Of a stretch of 64,000 nt of DNA, positions 1 to 13,200 are shown piece by piece (positions within the stretch are counted from its first letter, which is position 1; every line of letters starts with the position of its first letter). This stretch comes from CAIXSC01 sp046349915 (GTDB lineage Bacteria; Planctomycetota; Planctomycetia; Pirellulales; Pirellulaceae). The DNA lies in contig JAXMBL010000004.1 of the NCBI GenBank assembly GCA_046349915.1, positions 558,001 through 622,000 on the forward strand, given 5' to 3'. The notes under the pieces were generated by a model. That model was not told where the DNA came from and made no database searches. It worked only from the letters and a program-made list of their open reading frames with translations. The translations under genes and the position numbers were made by a program.

Positions 1-789
1 ACCGAGGCAGACGAGATTCCAGACGATGCGAGTGGGGCGACTGTTGAAGCCAGGCGGCAGGCGATTGACAATCTCTTCCCAGGTGGGAGTGGGGAGCCGC
101 TGTCGTCGCTGTCGTTGGCGTTGCATTCTCGCTTGCAATTCGTCGTACGAAATCGTCGACCACTCATCGTCGTCGCTCGCGGCTCGATCGCCAGGGGCTG
201 GCAACTCGGACGTGGGCTGATTCGGCGGCAGGATGGGCGCCGTCTGAAAAGCGTCTGGAGCAAACTCAATGTCGAGCGGAGGGAGCGGCTTGTTCTGTTC
301 TTGCTGGATCCCTAGCCCCAAGAGAAGACGATCCTGGAAGTTGCCGTAGGCGCCCAGCAACACCATGGCGGCGACTTGCCGTTCGCCGTACTGGATTCGG
401 AGTTGTTCGAACAGTTGATCGTCGATCTGTGGAGCGTTTATGGAATGTTCGTGAGCAAACTGCAACGCAAGTTGATCCTGCTGCGGCCAAAGCTCGGGGC
501 CGCCCAAGACCTGTTCGACAGACTGTTCTGACTCGCCCGCCCGCTTCATGTCGGCAATCGCCGCGTTTGTGGAGTAGTCGCAACGATTTGCCATTGCGAC
601 AACCAGCCGCATTTTGGCGCGAAGCACTGGCCGCAGGGGGCTTAGCGTTCGCTGGGCATAATCGAGCATCAGCATCGCCGCGGCCGTTCGGGGAAGATGG
701 CGAGCGATCACGTGCGCCCAAGCGGGGAGAGGTAGTCCTGAGCCCTTGATCGCGGGCGGCAGATGTTGCCAAGTTTCGTGGTCATGCAT
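1..789 (-). CDS. Carboxymuconolactone decarboxylase (CMD/AhpD-like) family protein, C-terminus beyond left edge
   Basis: Reading leftward from an ATG at 789, the frame stays open for 263 codons to the window edge, so the 3' end is missing. A GGAGG lies 11 bases upstream of the ATG. Residues about 30-165 resemble the all-helical CMD fold: a stretch with RAKMRLVVAMANRCDYS, a helix with AIADMKRAG, then FEQLRIQYGERQVAAMVLLG followed by YGNFQDRLLLGLGI. The C-x-x-C pair of true AhpD peroxidases is not complete; only the Cys of NRCDYS is seen. After about residue 165 comes a Pro/Glu-rich linker and a second region (WEEIVNRLPPGF) that may begin another CMD-like unit. Family assignment is by pattern only and the substrate is unknown. 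It is transcribed away from the giant gene at 1238. Confidence 0.72.
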   Translation of the reverse strand, partial: MHDHETWQHLPPAIKGSGLPLPAWAHVIARHLPRTAAAMLMLDYAQRTLSPLRPVLRAKMRLVVAMANRCDYSTNAAIADMKRAGESEQSVEQVLGGPELWPQQDQLALQFAHEHSINAPQIDDQLFEQLRIQYGERQVAAMVLLGAYGNFQDRLLLGLGIQQEQNKPLPPLDIEFAPDAFQTAPILPPNQPTSELPAPGDRAASDDDEWSTISYDELQARMQRQRQRRQRLPTPTWEEIVNRLPPGFNSRPTRIVWNLVCLG

Positions 790-1237
790 GAGACGGAAGC
801 CCTCCGGATCAACAAACTAAACTCCGGTGGATGAATTGACGCTTGGGGAGGGCAGTGCATCGCTGGACTGCAGGGCCCTGACTTCCTAATGTTGGACGAT
901 AGCGCTCGGCAAAATCAACTAGTCTTGTCCTTTCTGGACGCGAGCTCTGAGGCGCGTTGTTTTTCGCGATTCTCCACCGACTGGGTTTCTTGCTGCGCGG
1001 TCATGCGGCTATACTCTGACTCTTGCCCAGGTGATCGCGGCTGATGAGCGGGTTCGCATCGACATGACTGGTGCACCATGCAGGCGCGCCGAAGTGAGCG
1101 GCGAGTACCCCTTGGGCCCTTCGGTGCATCGATAGCGCAGCGATCGTGGCGCACCGTCCGATCCATCTTGAAAGACGTGCAACTGAGACGTCGTCAAGGC
1201 GGTCACCCCCTTCAAATCTGACTCAAAGCTGATTGTC
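790..1237. other. 448-bp divergent intergenic region upstream of the giant gene
   Basis: This holds no convincing gene. Short open frames on the minus strand here have unlike-protein composition (Arg/Ser-rich) and one runs antisense into the giant gene. It must carry the promoters of both divergent neighbours, but I cannot point to specific boxes. Confidence 0.5.
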
Positions 1238-4200
1238 ATGCCGAAGCAAAAGCCCCGTCGTCGACTTACTGCAACGCAACGCTCTCGGACCGCCTTACAC
1301 AAACAGACGACTCGCCTGTCGCTCGAGTATCTCGAAGATCGACGGTTATTGACCAATCGGGTGGTGATTGACTTCACCCCTGACGTGATCACGGGCGAAT
1401 ACTCCGTCGGACGATTCGTGGAACTGTTCAATGGAGCCGCGGTAAATGCTTCGAACCGCTTCTTGGATTACGACGGAGATTCGGTGGTCGATGCCGACGA
1501 CGCGAAGCTCGCGACCAGGAAGATCGGCGCTCGAGTGTCAGTCCTGCTCAAGGAATTCGCCAGCCTGTCGGACGTCGACCTGGAAGTGGCTTACACGACG
1601 AATGTCACGGCGTCGAGTGATCCGGGAGTCGGCGAGTCGCAGCTCGAAATCGGACAGAACTCGTCGTTCAAGAACACCTACGTCATCTATGTCGGCAGCG
1701 ATGCACCCGCCAGTATTCCCGACGACCTTGGCTTAGCGTACCAAGCGTATCAGGGTGAGAATTCAGAGTTCTACGGCTATGTATTCGCTCGGCCCATTAA
1801 GGAGTTTCTCGCAGGGGGCGAGTATCCCTGGAAGCAGACCTCCAAGCTCACTTCGGTCGACTTCACCAACAACATCGCGTTTGGGATTCTTCATGAGTTG
1901 GGACACTTGTGGGGACTGGGGCATCTGCGCGATGTCGATTCGACGCCGACCAACATCTACATGCCCAATCAGTATCACCATTTGATGAACTATCCCAAGT
2001 TGGCGAACCCCGATTTGGCTCGCTTCTTGAATGACGATACGCACCCGATGGAAGTCGGCACTCCTGAGTTGGGGAGCAGCTATCAAACGGTCAACGCGTG
2101 GACGGAAGTGCATGACTCGCTGCGCGAGAATCTGGTGGGCGTCTTCCATCAGGAGACGGTGCCGAACGACGATGTGCAGGCCCCTCCGCCCTATAAGGCC
2201 ACGTACGGAGACTCGCTGGAATTTGGCGAACCCAACCCGCCGCCGACTCCAGTGACGAATCTACCTGCGGCCTCCCAAGGTTTGCGTGGCACGACGACGG
2301 CTAACCAGGTCGCCGCGTCGCTGGAGACAGGCTTCAACACGTTGCGATCCGACTTCTTCGATGACTTCGCCAGCGGCTTGAACCTTCCTGCATCCGCCCT
2401 GCCCTTGTTGGACAGTTCGTTGGGAGACTTGCTAGGTCTTCAATCAGCGCTCTCGTCGGCGATTGCGGCGATCAATGTCGATTCGGCGACGACGATGAGC
2501 GCCTTGCAGAATCAGTTGTCGTCGGCGGGCTTTACGATCGTCTCAGCGCTGTCGGACGCTCAGTTCTCCGCCGCGCCGGCCAATCAACCTGCCGACTTCA
2601 TTCGCGCTTCCCGCACCTATTCGTTGGCTCAGATCGTCCGCGCGAGCTCTCTTCAGTCATCGGGCTTGTCGGGATTGAGTGAGTTGGCGAGCGTCGGTCT
2701 AGACGGTTCGCTCGACGTGTTGGCGAACATCTACTTCACCATCGCCTTCGGCGTCGACTCGGCGGGCTTCTATCTGGCGCCGGGCAACGGCGTATGGGCG
2801 AGCGTCGCGGCGAGCGGCAACATACAGGCGTCGTTGGGCGGAGGGGGCAAAATCGCCGGCAACGCCTCCGTCGGACTCGCCGCCGAGAATTTGTTGGAGA
2901 CGAACGCCGCGGACGGTCGCGTGCGTCTATCCTCGCTCGCGTCTAATTTCACCGCCTCATCCGATCTTAGGCTCGATGGATCAGCGGGAGTCAGTCTGGA
3001 TGTCTCGATGCCGATCATTGATACTCGGCAAGTAGCGTTCGGCGGCGTCTGGATCTGGGACCTAGATCCGTCGGCGGGCGCCTTCTCGCTTGACGCGGAC
3101 GTGTCAGGCTTCAATTCCGAGGAACTGCTCGATTCGCTCGCGGACTTGGCGGCGGCCGGCTTTCAACAGTTGACGTCCGAGGCGTCCACGCTGGCGCGCA
3201 TGGGTAAGTCGATCCCAATCATTGGCGACGATTTGACCGAGGCGCTCACCCCGATCATCGCCGACACTTTGACGTACAACAATGAGTTGGGGACGGCGCG
3301 CAGTTATCTGGCGGATCGCGGCATCTCGATTGTCTCGGTCATCGACCCCATTCATTTCCTGGACGGCTCTTATGCCTCGCAGGATTTGATCCGTTTGGGG
3401 TTTGAGCGGACGGTCGCGCCCGCGCCCGTGACGCTCGCCGTCGATTCGACTTGGCGATTCAAATCCAACGGCGTGTCGGCGTCGGCGGATCTCGATGGCT
3501 CGTTGACGTTGACGCCCAGTTTGACGTTCGACTTGGAGTTCGGCGTCGACTTGCAGCACGGCGTGTTTCTTGTCGAGGGAGGCGGGATCACGGCCAACCT
3601 GCCGGTGAGCGGTCAGTTGTCGGGCCAATTCGACGTGGGATTGCTGACAGGAATTCAGCTTGACGCCGCGGCGTCGTTTTCGACGTCGGCCGCGATCGTT
3701 TTGGGAGACTTTGACGGGACGGCCGGCGAAAAGTTGACGATGGGCCAGTTCACGGTCGGCGCCATGCTGAACTCACGGCCTCAGGCGGCCGATCCGTCGG
3801 GTCAGTTCACGTTGGATGTGGAGTTAACGGCCGACACGCCCTTGAACGATCTGCCGGTGATCGGCAAATACTTGGACGATGCGCTTAGCTGGAGCGGCAT
3901 GATCCAGTACAACGTCGACTCGGGAGTGGCTGAATACACCATCGACGAAAACAACTTGCCGAACTTCGCGAACTTGAAGCAGGAGTTGCAGGATGAGTTC
4001 TTGGTGTTGGTCGATCAGTACAATCCCCTGCCGCAGAACTTCCGCGACTTCCTGACGATGGACATCGGTTTCTTCGGCGACCAGTCGCTGGCCGACTTGA
4101 TGGGGCTAAGCGACGTCGAGGTGTTCATCAATCCGCGGGCCTATATGGGACGACCGGCGGAGGAGGCGAATCAAGAGGAGGGCGACGAGTTCGTTCGCTT

Positions 4201-7200
4201 GAATTACGACTTCGCCACTCCGACCAGCGTGATCAATCTGTTGCTGGGGAAGCCGGCCGATTTGTTCTCGCTGGATATTGAGAAGGAGTTCGAGGGGATC
4301 GACGAGTCGATTCCCGTGATCCCTGAGACGGTGATGGCGACTTACTTCGGAATCGTCAACCTTACGGGCGAAGTGAATCTCGTTTACAGCATCGGCGCTC
4401 TGCTGGACGTTCGCGTGGGATTGGATACGTCCGGCTTCTATTTGGCGGACGAGCCGGATGTCGATGTGTTCAGCGTGGTGGGATCGATTGGCGCCGAGAT
4501 AATCATCGAGGGGGACTTGGTTGGCGTCGATTTTGCGCGAGTCACGGGCGAAGCGTCTCTGGTCGCGACAGGCGGAGTCGACGTGGTGTCGCCCGATCCA
4601 TTGAACCCGAAAATTCGCGGGAACCAACTTTATCACGACGGCAAAATCGACACCACGCTATTGGAATTCGGACTGGCGCTCGACCTGAACGTCACGGTCA
4701 AGGGCGAGGTCGGCGTATTGGCATTCAACAACCTCTCGTTCTCGACCGAAGAGTACAAGATTCTGAGTCATCGGTTGTACGAGATTCGAGTGGGAGGCAG
4801 GCAGGTCGATACGTCGCGTTTCGAGGGCATGCGCGAGGACATGCAGCGGCGAGTGAGCCAGATCGTCGCTTGCTCGGTGGCCGTCGCCTTTCCCAATCCA
4901 GTGACCATCGTCATGTGCGGGATTACCTTGGCGCCAGACATCGCCGTGATGGTGGACAAGGCGGTGGACTGGGTGGAAGACCGGTGGGATGAAACCGTCG
5001 CGTCTGCGGAGAAACTGGGAGCGGCAGCTGCGGCCGAAGCCCAGCGCATTGCCGACGACGTCCTGGAGTTCGGCCAAAAGATCGGCGCGGGGATCGTGGC
5101 GGCGGCGGGCAAGCTAGGTGAATCGATCGACGAACTGAAAACTGTTTTCGGCAAAGGGGAATGGGAGTCGATCGACCCGGAACCTCGCGCGCCGACGTTT
5201 ACCACCGAGGTGGTGGGAAGCACTCTGTATGTCAACTGGCTGGAGAGTCATCGAGCGGGGAGAAACTTGCGAGCTGACGAGGGGGTTTGGAATATACCCT
5301 TGTCGGAAGGATACGCGACGCCAGTCATCGGTGTATCGCCCAACGGTTGGTTGGCGTTGCCTGACGGCCGTCGCTTCTCGGTGTTGGAAGATGACCTGAC
5401 AACCGCCGGTTTCGGCGATGACGTCTTCGTCGAGGGTTCGGAATCAAAGGTTTATGTCGAAACTCAGGTGGAGATTCCCCTGCTGGGTCTTCAGACCGTG
5501 TTGACGGCGATTCCTGAGTACTACACGGTGCGGTGGAACGCGACGAACAAGCGCGACCAAAGCGACGTGAACTTCGCGGCCGAGGTGTATCACGATGGTC
5601 GAGTCGCTTACAAGTATGGTGAGGGGAATACAAACCTAACGCCAAGAGTCGGCGTGACGTATCAGGGTGTGTTTTTTCCCGCAGCGAGTCATGACGGTCA
5701 AGAATCATTGACGAATGCGCCGTCGCTACGCTATGGGATCGATGTGGCGCCGCCCACGGTGAATCCATTCGATTCGCTCGTTGTCACCCCCAGTTACAAC
5801 TTGCTGGATCAAGACGACGACCAAGCCGCGGCGTTTCAAGTGGTTCTGCAGGACGGACAGTATGTGATCGACGCGCCTGATTTTGTGACGGAAGAAGCGA
5901 TCGCCTTTCGCAAATACGATTGCATCGATGGTTGTGACAAAGAGTACCGATATACGGACATTCAACAGCCGAATCGCGCGTCCGTTCCAGCGGCTGGCAT
6001 CACGCAAATCATCATCAGCGGTTCGAATCGCAGTGACCAGATCAGCGTCGATGCGAGCGTACCGGTCGGGGTTGCCATCTACGGTCTTGGCGGAGATGAC
6101 TTGCTAATTGGCGGCGGCGGTCCCGATACGTTGGTCGGCGGCACGGGCAATGACCGCTTGCTGGGAGGCGCTGGGAACGACGAATTACAAGGCGGTGTTG
6201 GCGACGATCAGCTTTACGGCGGGCTGGGGAACGATACCTATTACGCAGGCGATGACCAGGACTATCTCAGCGAAGAAGTGTTGGGGGCGGTCGGTGATCG
6301 GTCCGCCGAATTCAACGTCATGCACGGAGAAGCGGGCGATGACAGTCTGATCGGATCGCCTGGCGTCGATCAGATGCATGGCGGCGCGGGCGTCGACTAT
6401 ATGATCGGCGGCGCGGGCGCCGATGTTCTGACAGGCGACTCGAACCTGTTCGTCTATGTGGTTGCGTTCGAGTCGGATTACCTGGAGGGAGGCGAGGGGA
6501 ACGACACGATCACGGGCGGCGTGGGCGAGGACATGATGGTTGGCGGCGGCGGCGACGACGTACTGCATGGCGGCGCCGATGCCGACCAATTGTATGGTGA
6601 TGACGTCGACGGACTCCGCTCTGGCGCCGATACTCTGCACGGCGATGATGGCGACGACGTCCTGCACGGCGGCGGCGGCGCGGATGAGCTGTACGGCGGT
6701 CGCGGCGCCGACATCTTGCGAGGCAACGGAGGCGCCGACTTGTTAGTCGGTGCTCTGTTGGAGAACTACGAAGCGACGGGAGACGGCAACGACGCGTTGT
6801 ACGGCGGCGAAGGCAATGATCGCCTGTACGGCGGGCCTAGCGGCCCATCGCTGCGACGCTTTCGCGGACAGAGTGATTCGATCGCCTACGACCTGCTGGA
6901 TGGCGGTGAAAACGACGATCACCTTTATGGCGGAACAGGCCCCGACGACCTCACAGGCGGCGTGGGCGTCGACTATCTGGAGGGCGGGACCGGCGAGGAT
7001 ACGCTGGTCGGCAGCTCGGGCGCTGACACGCTAATCGGCGGCGACCAGAACGACCATCTCTTCGGCAGCGCGTCGCCGAATGGCATGAACGGTTCGCATC
7101 TCGATGGCGGCTCGGGCAATGACATTCTGCTCGGCAGTTCGGCCGGCGATATGCTGATCGGCGGAGCGGGCGCGGATCAGATCAGCAGCTTGCAGGGAAA

Positions 7201-10200
7201 TGACTTCGCCTATGGCCACACCGAGTCGGGGGCGGGGGATGATCTCGCCGCGGATCTGATTTACGGCGACGATGGCAACGACGAATTGCATGGTCATGGC
7301 GGCGATGACGAACTGCATGGCGGCGAAGGGGCCGACCAACTGGTGGGCGGTGCTGGTCATGACCGGATGTTCGGAGACGGCGGCAACGACGAATTGGAAG
7401 GAGGCGAAGGTAACGACCTAATGCACGGCGACGCCGACAACGACCTCCTGGATGGCGGCGCGGGCAACGACCAGATGTTCGGCGGCGAAGGCAACGATCA
7501 ATTGGATGGAGGCGCCGACCATGATCAGATGTCTGGGGACGACGGCAACGATCAACTGGTCGGCGGCACGGGCAACGACCATATGTCCGGCGGTGCAGGC
7601 AACGATCAGCTGGCTGGCGGCGCCGACAACGATCTCATGCTCGGAAATGACGGAGCGGACGCCTTGGACGGTGGGGCGGGCGCTGATCGGATCGAAGGAG
7701 GCGCGGGCGACGATGTGCTGATCGGCGGAACCGAGAACGACCAACTATTCGGCGACGCTGGCAATGATCAACTGGATGGCGGCGCCAGCGCCGACGAAAT
7801 GTACGGCGGCGACGGCGATGACGTGCTGGAAGGGTTTGCGGGAGTCGACACCCTGTTTGGCGGCGATGGCATCGATCGACTGTACGGGCATCAAGCCAGC
7901 GGCGTGGGGGACGATGGCGCCGCCGACACGTTGCACGGCGACGCCGGATACGATCGTCTGCATGGCCAGGGCGGCGACGATCTGTTGGTTGGCGGATACG
8001 GAGACGACGATCTCTGGGGCGGAAGCGGCAAAGATCGACTATTCGGCGAACTGCTGGTCGACGCCCAGCATCCGCTGGAAGGCGCCGACAATCTATATGG
8101 AGAGACAGGCGACGATGAACTCCACGGCGGCGGCGGCGACGATTTCTTGGACGGAGGCGACGGCCACGACCAACTGAACGGTGGACGCGGCGCGGATCGA
8201 ATTGAAGCGGGCGCCGGGGACGACGATATCTGGGGCGGCGAAGGGAACGATCAGGTCTTCGCGGGCGCGGGCTTCGACGAAGCGTGGGGCGACGACGGAG
8301 ACGATTACCTGGAGGGCGGCGATGATCGCGACACTCTCCGCGGCGGCGCGGGGAACGATTACTTGTTCGCGGGTGCTGGTCTTGGCGAAGTGCTGTATGG
8401 CGACGCAGGCGACGATATCCTGATCGGCTCGGACGATGGCGCCGACACGGATCCCGATTTCTTCGACGCTCTGTTGTTCGGCGATCGACTCGATGGCGGC
8501 TCGGGCAACGATCGCATCTATGCGTTGGCGGGCGCCGACTTGATCCTTGGCGGCGATGGCGACGACACGATCGACTCGGGCCTTGGCGCCGACCTCGTTC
8601 AGGCCGGAACAGGCGACGATGTCGTGTTCGCGGGTCGTGGTCTGGGCGACGTAATCCATGGAGAAGCGGGCGACGATACGCTGTACGGCTCCAACGAAAC
8701 GCCCGATCAGTTGTTCGGCGGTCCGGGAATCGATCGCCTGTACGGACAAGCGGGCGCGGACGTCTTGTCTGGCGGCGATGGCGACGACTGGCTGGATGGA
8801 GGCGCCGACGCCGATACGCTCGATGGCGACGCAGGCGACGATGAACTGATCGGCGGCGGCGGCGAAGGCGACCTGCTCCGCGGCGGAGCGGGTGATGATG
8901 TGTTGCGCGGTTCGGACGACGGCGGCGATCGGCTGGAAGGAGGCGCCGGTCGCGATCGTCTCTTGGGCGGCGGCGGCAACGACGAACTGCGCGGCGGCGA
9001 AGGAGACGACTTTCTCGAAGGCAACGCGGGCGACGATCTGTTGGCGGGCGATGCTGGGGCCGATCTCTTGGTAGGCGGCGCCGGACATGATCAACTGTAC
9101 GGACATCGACCCGAGGGGGACGCAGATGACGCAGCAGTCGATCAGTTGTACGGCGATCAGGGGACGAACGATAACGAAGCGGGATCGGGCCGCGATCGAT
9201 TGTTTGGCCAAGGAGGCGCCGACCTGTTGTTTGGCGAAGGGGACGACGACCTGCTGGATGCGGGTGCGAGCGTTGGGGACCAGTTGAACTATGGCTCCGG
9301 CGAGAGCGCGACGCCTGCCAACTTCGTTCCCCCCACTCCCACGCCGCCGCCCGCCTTGTCGCCAGCGCCGCCTGCTTTGATCAACACCGCCGCCGACCTG
9401 CCCGCGGGCTCGGCGGGCCGCGGCCGATGGAGCGACTTGTTTGGGTCCGCGACCCATGATGGTCTGAGCGGCGACGCGGCGGTGATGTCTTTCGAACCAT
9501 CGATCGTGGCGGGGACCAACGGAACCTATGTGGCGTGGGCCGACGCGCGACACGGCAACTTCGAAATCTATGTTGCCCGATTGGGCGCGGCGGGTTGGGA
9601 ACAACTGGCTGGCAGCGCCTCGGGCGGCGGCGTCAGCAACACGACCGGCTCGTCGCGTCGCCCGCGGTTGGCTATCGACTCCCTCGGCCAGCCCGTGGTC
9701 GTGTGGACCGAGTTTCAGAATGGCCAATCGAACATTTTCGCGCGACGCTGGGATGCAGCGGCGCCTGGAGGAGGCGCGTGGGTCGAACTCGCCGGCTCCG
9801 CGACGGGCGGCGGCCTGAGCAATACCGGCGCGGCCGACTCGCCGCATATCATCCGCACCGACGCCGGCTTGCTGGTCGCGTGGCTCGATCGATCCGCGGG
9901 ACCCGCCAACGTCTATGCGCGCACGTTCAATGGCAGTACCTGGACAACCTCCGGCGGAGCGGCGTCCGGCAGTGGGATCACTGGATCGACAGTTGGCGTG
10001 GGACATTTTTCGGTCGCCGCTCGCACGGGTCGCACGGCGATTGTGTGGAGCGAAGTGGTGGGCGGGCGATCTCAGATTCGGCTCCGCGAGTCGACGGGCG
10101 GCGCCTGGAACGAACTGGCCGGGTCGGCGACGGGAACCGGGATCAGCGGTACGGCCGGATCGGCTCTTTCGCCCACGGCCGCTTATCTTGGTTCCGAATT

Positions 10201-13200
10201 GTTCGTGGCGTGGTCGGACGATTCGGCGCTCGAAACTCCGGGCGCCGAAGTCTACGCGGTGCGCTTCAATGGTCTGAATTGGTCTCCGGCTGGAGCGGGC
10301 GCCCAAAGCGGCGGCGGCGTGTCTCGATCCAGCGGCAACGCGGTCGAACCACAACTGGTGTCGGCGAGCGGGCGGTTGGAACTGCACTGGATCGACGATC
10401 GGGCGCAGAGTCGCACGGGCGAAGGTCGCACGCTCGCCGTGCGTCTTTGGTCTGGATCGCAATTCATCGAAGAACTTCTCGGCGATGCCACAGGCTCGGG
10501 AACCGGGCGATCGGCCGAGGGAGTTCGCAGTCTGGCGGCCGCCATGGATGCCAGCGGCCGGTCGTCGGTCGCATGGTTCGCTTCCTCATCGACCCAAGCT
10601 GAGGTATTTGCCCGCGGCACGGTCCGCTCAATCACTGAAGCAGCACGGGGCTTTGTCGCCACGGGCGCCGTCGGGGAGACGTTGCAGGATATTCTGGACG
10701 CCGAAGATCTCGAACCGGGCGACACCATTGTGGTTCGCGGCGGCGGGCATCACGGCCCTGTCGTCGTTGGAGCAGCAGACTCGGGCGTGACGATTGTAGG
10801 CGACGCGAACTCGCTGATCGATGGCTCGTTCGTCATCAACAATGCGACAGACGTGCAGGTACAGGGACTGACCGTACTAGGCTCGTTCTCGGCGAGTTCA
10901 TCGCCGCGATTCGCCCTTTTCGACTCCCAGGTTGCCTCGTTGAGTATTGGAGGCGGGGAAGATGGCTTGGTTCGAGGAGTCGTCGTGGAAGGCTCGACAT
11001 CGGTCGCCAGTGAGCACTCTTTGGCAATCGATGATCTGACCACATCGTCGCTCTTCATCAATGCGGGCGTGGTCGATATCGCGGTACGCGCCAGTCGCGT
11101 CGGCGAGCTACGCCTGAATGGAATGGCTGAGGGTCAGATTGTCGGCAACGACATCGAGACGCTCCGCATCCTCGCTTCCTTCTCGGGTCCCATCAGCGGC
11201 AACAGCATTCACGGCGGCGAGACGGGAGTCGTCTACTCGGCCGCTGCGAATCTCTTCGACAACCGCATCCACGGCAATGAAGTGGGCGTTCTCGTCGACA
11301 TTGCTCAATCGTCACTAGGGCTAGGCTTCGTCAATCCAGGATCGACGAACGAGATCTACGGGAATGCCGTGGGCGTGGAGATTGTGCAAGGAAGACTGCA
11401 AAACCAGCACATTTTCTTGAACAGCACGGGCGTCGTCAGCAGTGTGGGATTGGTCGGCGACGATCTGGAACTCGCCAACGTGATCGAACGCAACTCGGTG
11501 GGAGCGAGGGTCGCCGGGGCGATTCAGTTCAATCGATTCTCGCGGAATGGCATCGCGATCATCGCGTCGGATCGGCAGACGATTGCACACAACACGTTCG
11601 ATCTGAATCTTGGAGTGGGAATCCAGGTGGATGGCCGGGAGGACGTGCGCATTCTGCAGAACTCGTTCTACGCCGCCGTAGGCGATAACGTCCGAGTGGT
11701 CGGCGGGAGCCGCGAGGTTGAATTGCGAGGCAACTCGCTGTGGACCGACGGCGGCTACGACATCTATGTCAGCGACGACAGTCGACAAGGGTTCTTTAGC
11801 GACTACAACGCGTTGCATGCGCGGGCCGGCGGAAAGCTGGTCCACTGGATTTTCGATTTCACCGATTTGTTGGATTGGCAGGCCGACGTGGCTCAGTTCG
11901 ACATGAACTCGATCGGCACGACGGTGGTGAATCCCGCTTGGGCGACGCCCGCTTATTTGGCGAAGTCGTTCGGCGATCTGCGAGTATTCGCACCGTTGGC
12001 TCGACAACGCGGAAGCAGTCCGACGATTGATGCGTCCGACTTGCTGCTTGATCAGGTCCATTACTCGGGCGCCTTGAATCTGCTGGTGAACCCGAGCTTC
12101 GAGAATGGAGCGACGAGTTGGGTGACTGGTCCGACCGTGGGTTCGGGGTCGTCAACGGCGCCGGCGTATGAAGGAACGAAGCATCTGACGGGCGGCGAAA
12201 CGGCGGTGTTCGAGGCGAAACAGACGGTCGATCTCGTGTCGGCCGGTTTCACGCCCACGCAGTTGGATTCGGGCGACTTGACGCTCGCATTCGGCGGCCG
12301 TATCCGCACGCGGGACGAAGCGATCCGCGACTACGGTCAGTTGCGTCTGGTCTTCTTGAACGCCGCGCAGGAAACGATCGCGACCATTTCGCCGCGGACC
12401 TCCGACGAATCCGAGCGGTGGGAGTTGTCGGGAGGGCGAGTCGCCATTCCGGCGGGCGCCCGCGGCGTACGATTTGAATTCACGGGGACGCGACGATCGG
12501 GGACGACGAACGATGCGGCGCTCGACAACGCCTTCGTCTACGTCTATTCCGAATCGTACTCGCCTGATATCGGAGCTTGGGGGGCGACGGTTGGCGATGT
12601 GGTCGCCGCGGCGCCTGCTCATCTCGATATGATTTATCCCGACCTGTACACCGATTGGGAACGAGATGTACCGCATGATATTCGTTGGCGCTCGGTCGGG
12701 AATTCCATCGACTCGCAAGTTCGCATCGACTTGTATCAAGATGGTCCCGGAGGACCGACGCTGCTGACGAACATTGCGACCGCGACCGATGACGATGGTT
12801 CATTCAGTTGGACGCCCGCGAACGACGCCATCCCTTACGGCGCCCGCGGCCTGCGCGTGCAAGTAACTTCGCTCGACAATCCAATGATCTATACTCGGAG
12901 CGTCGAACCGTTTGTCGTGCCCGAGAACACGACGACCTTCTTCGCGAACGACCGCAGTACGACGAACGACGAATACACGACAGCCGTCGGCGACAATCGA
13001 AACAGCGGCAAGCTGGCGTCCCAGCCCAAACCATCGCCCGCGCATCTGCTGCGCACCTACTCGCTGGGCCCCACGCATGAACTGCGAGTAGACACGGGGG
13101 CGTACGACCTGTTCGAGGCGATCGTACTGTCAGGCGCGGGAACCGGCAGCGACGACGAGGGCTTTGTTTTCACCGGACCCACCTCGTCCACTCGCACCGC

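Noticed and set aside
915..1431. Minus-strand frames upstream of and overlapping the start of the giant gene
   Set aside because: Composition is Arg/Ser-rich without pattern, no ribosome site was seen, and one overlaps the conserved export motif antisense.
6040..9290. CRISPR-like or satellite DNA
   Set aside because: The periodicity is in 27-base coding units of RTX nonapeptides with varied third bases; there are no constant repeats with unique spacers.
8093..10462. A 789-codon open frame on the minus strand across the RTX region
   Set aside because: It is antisense to the RTX array; GC-rich repeats of GGC/GAC codons leave the opposite strand open. Its product has no domain and only mirrors the repeat.
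9535..10602. A 355-codon plus-strand frame inside the giant gene
   Set aside because: It is a shifted frame of the propeller-like region, Arg/Gly-rich, without start site or domain.
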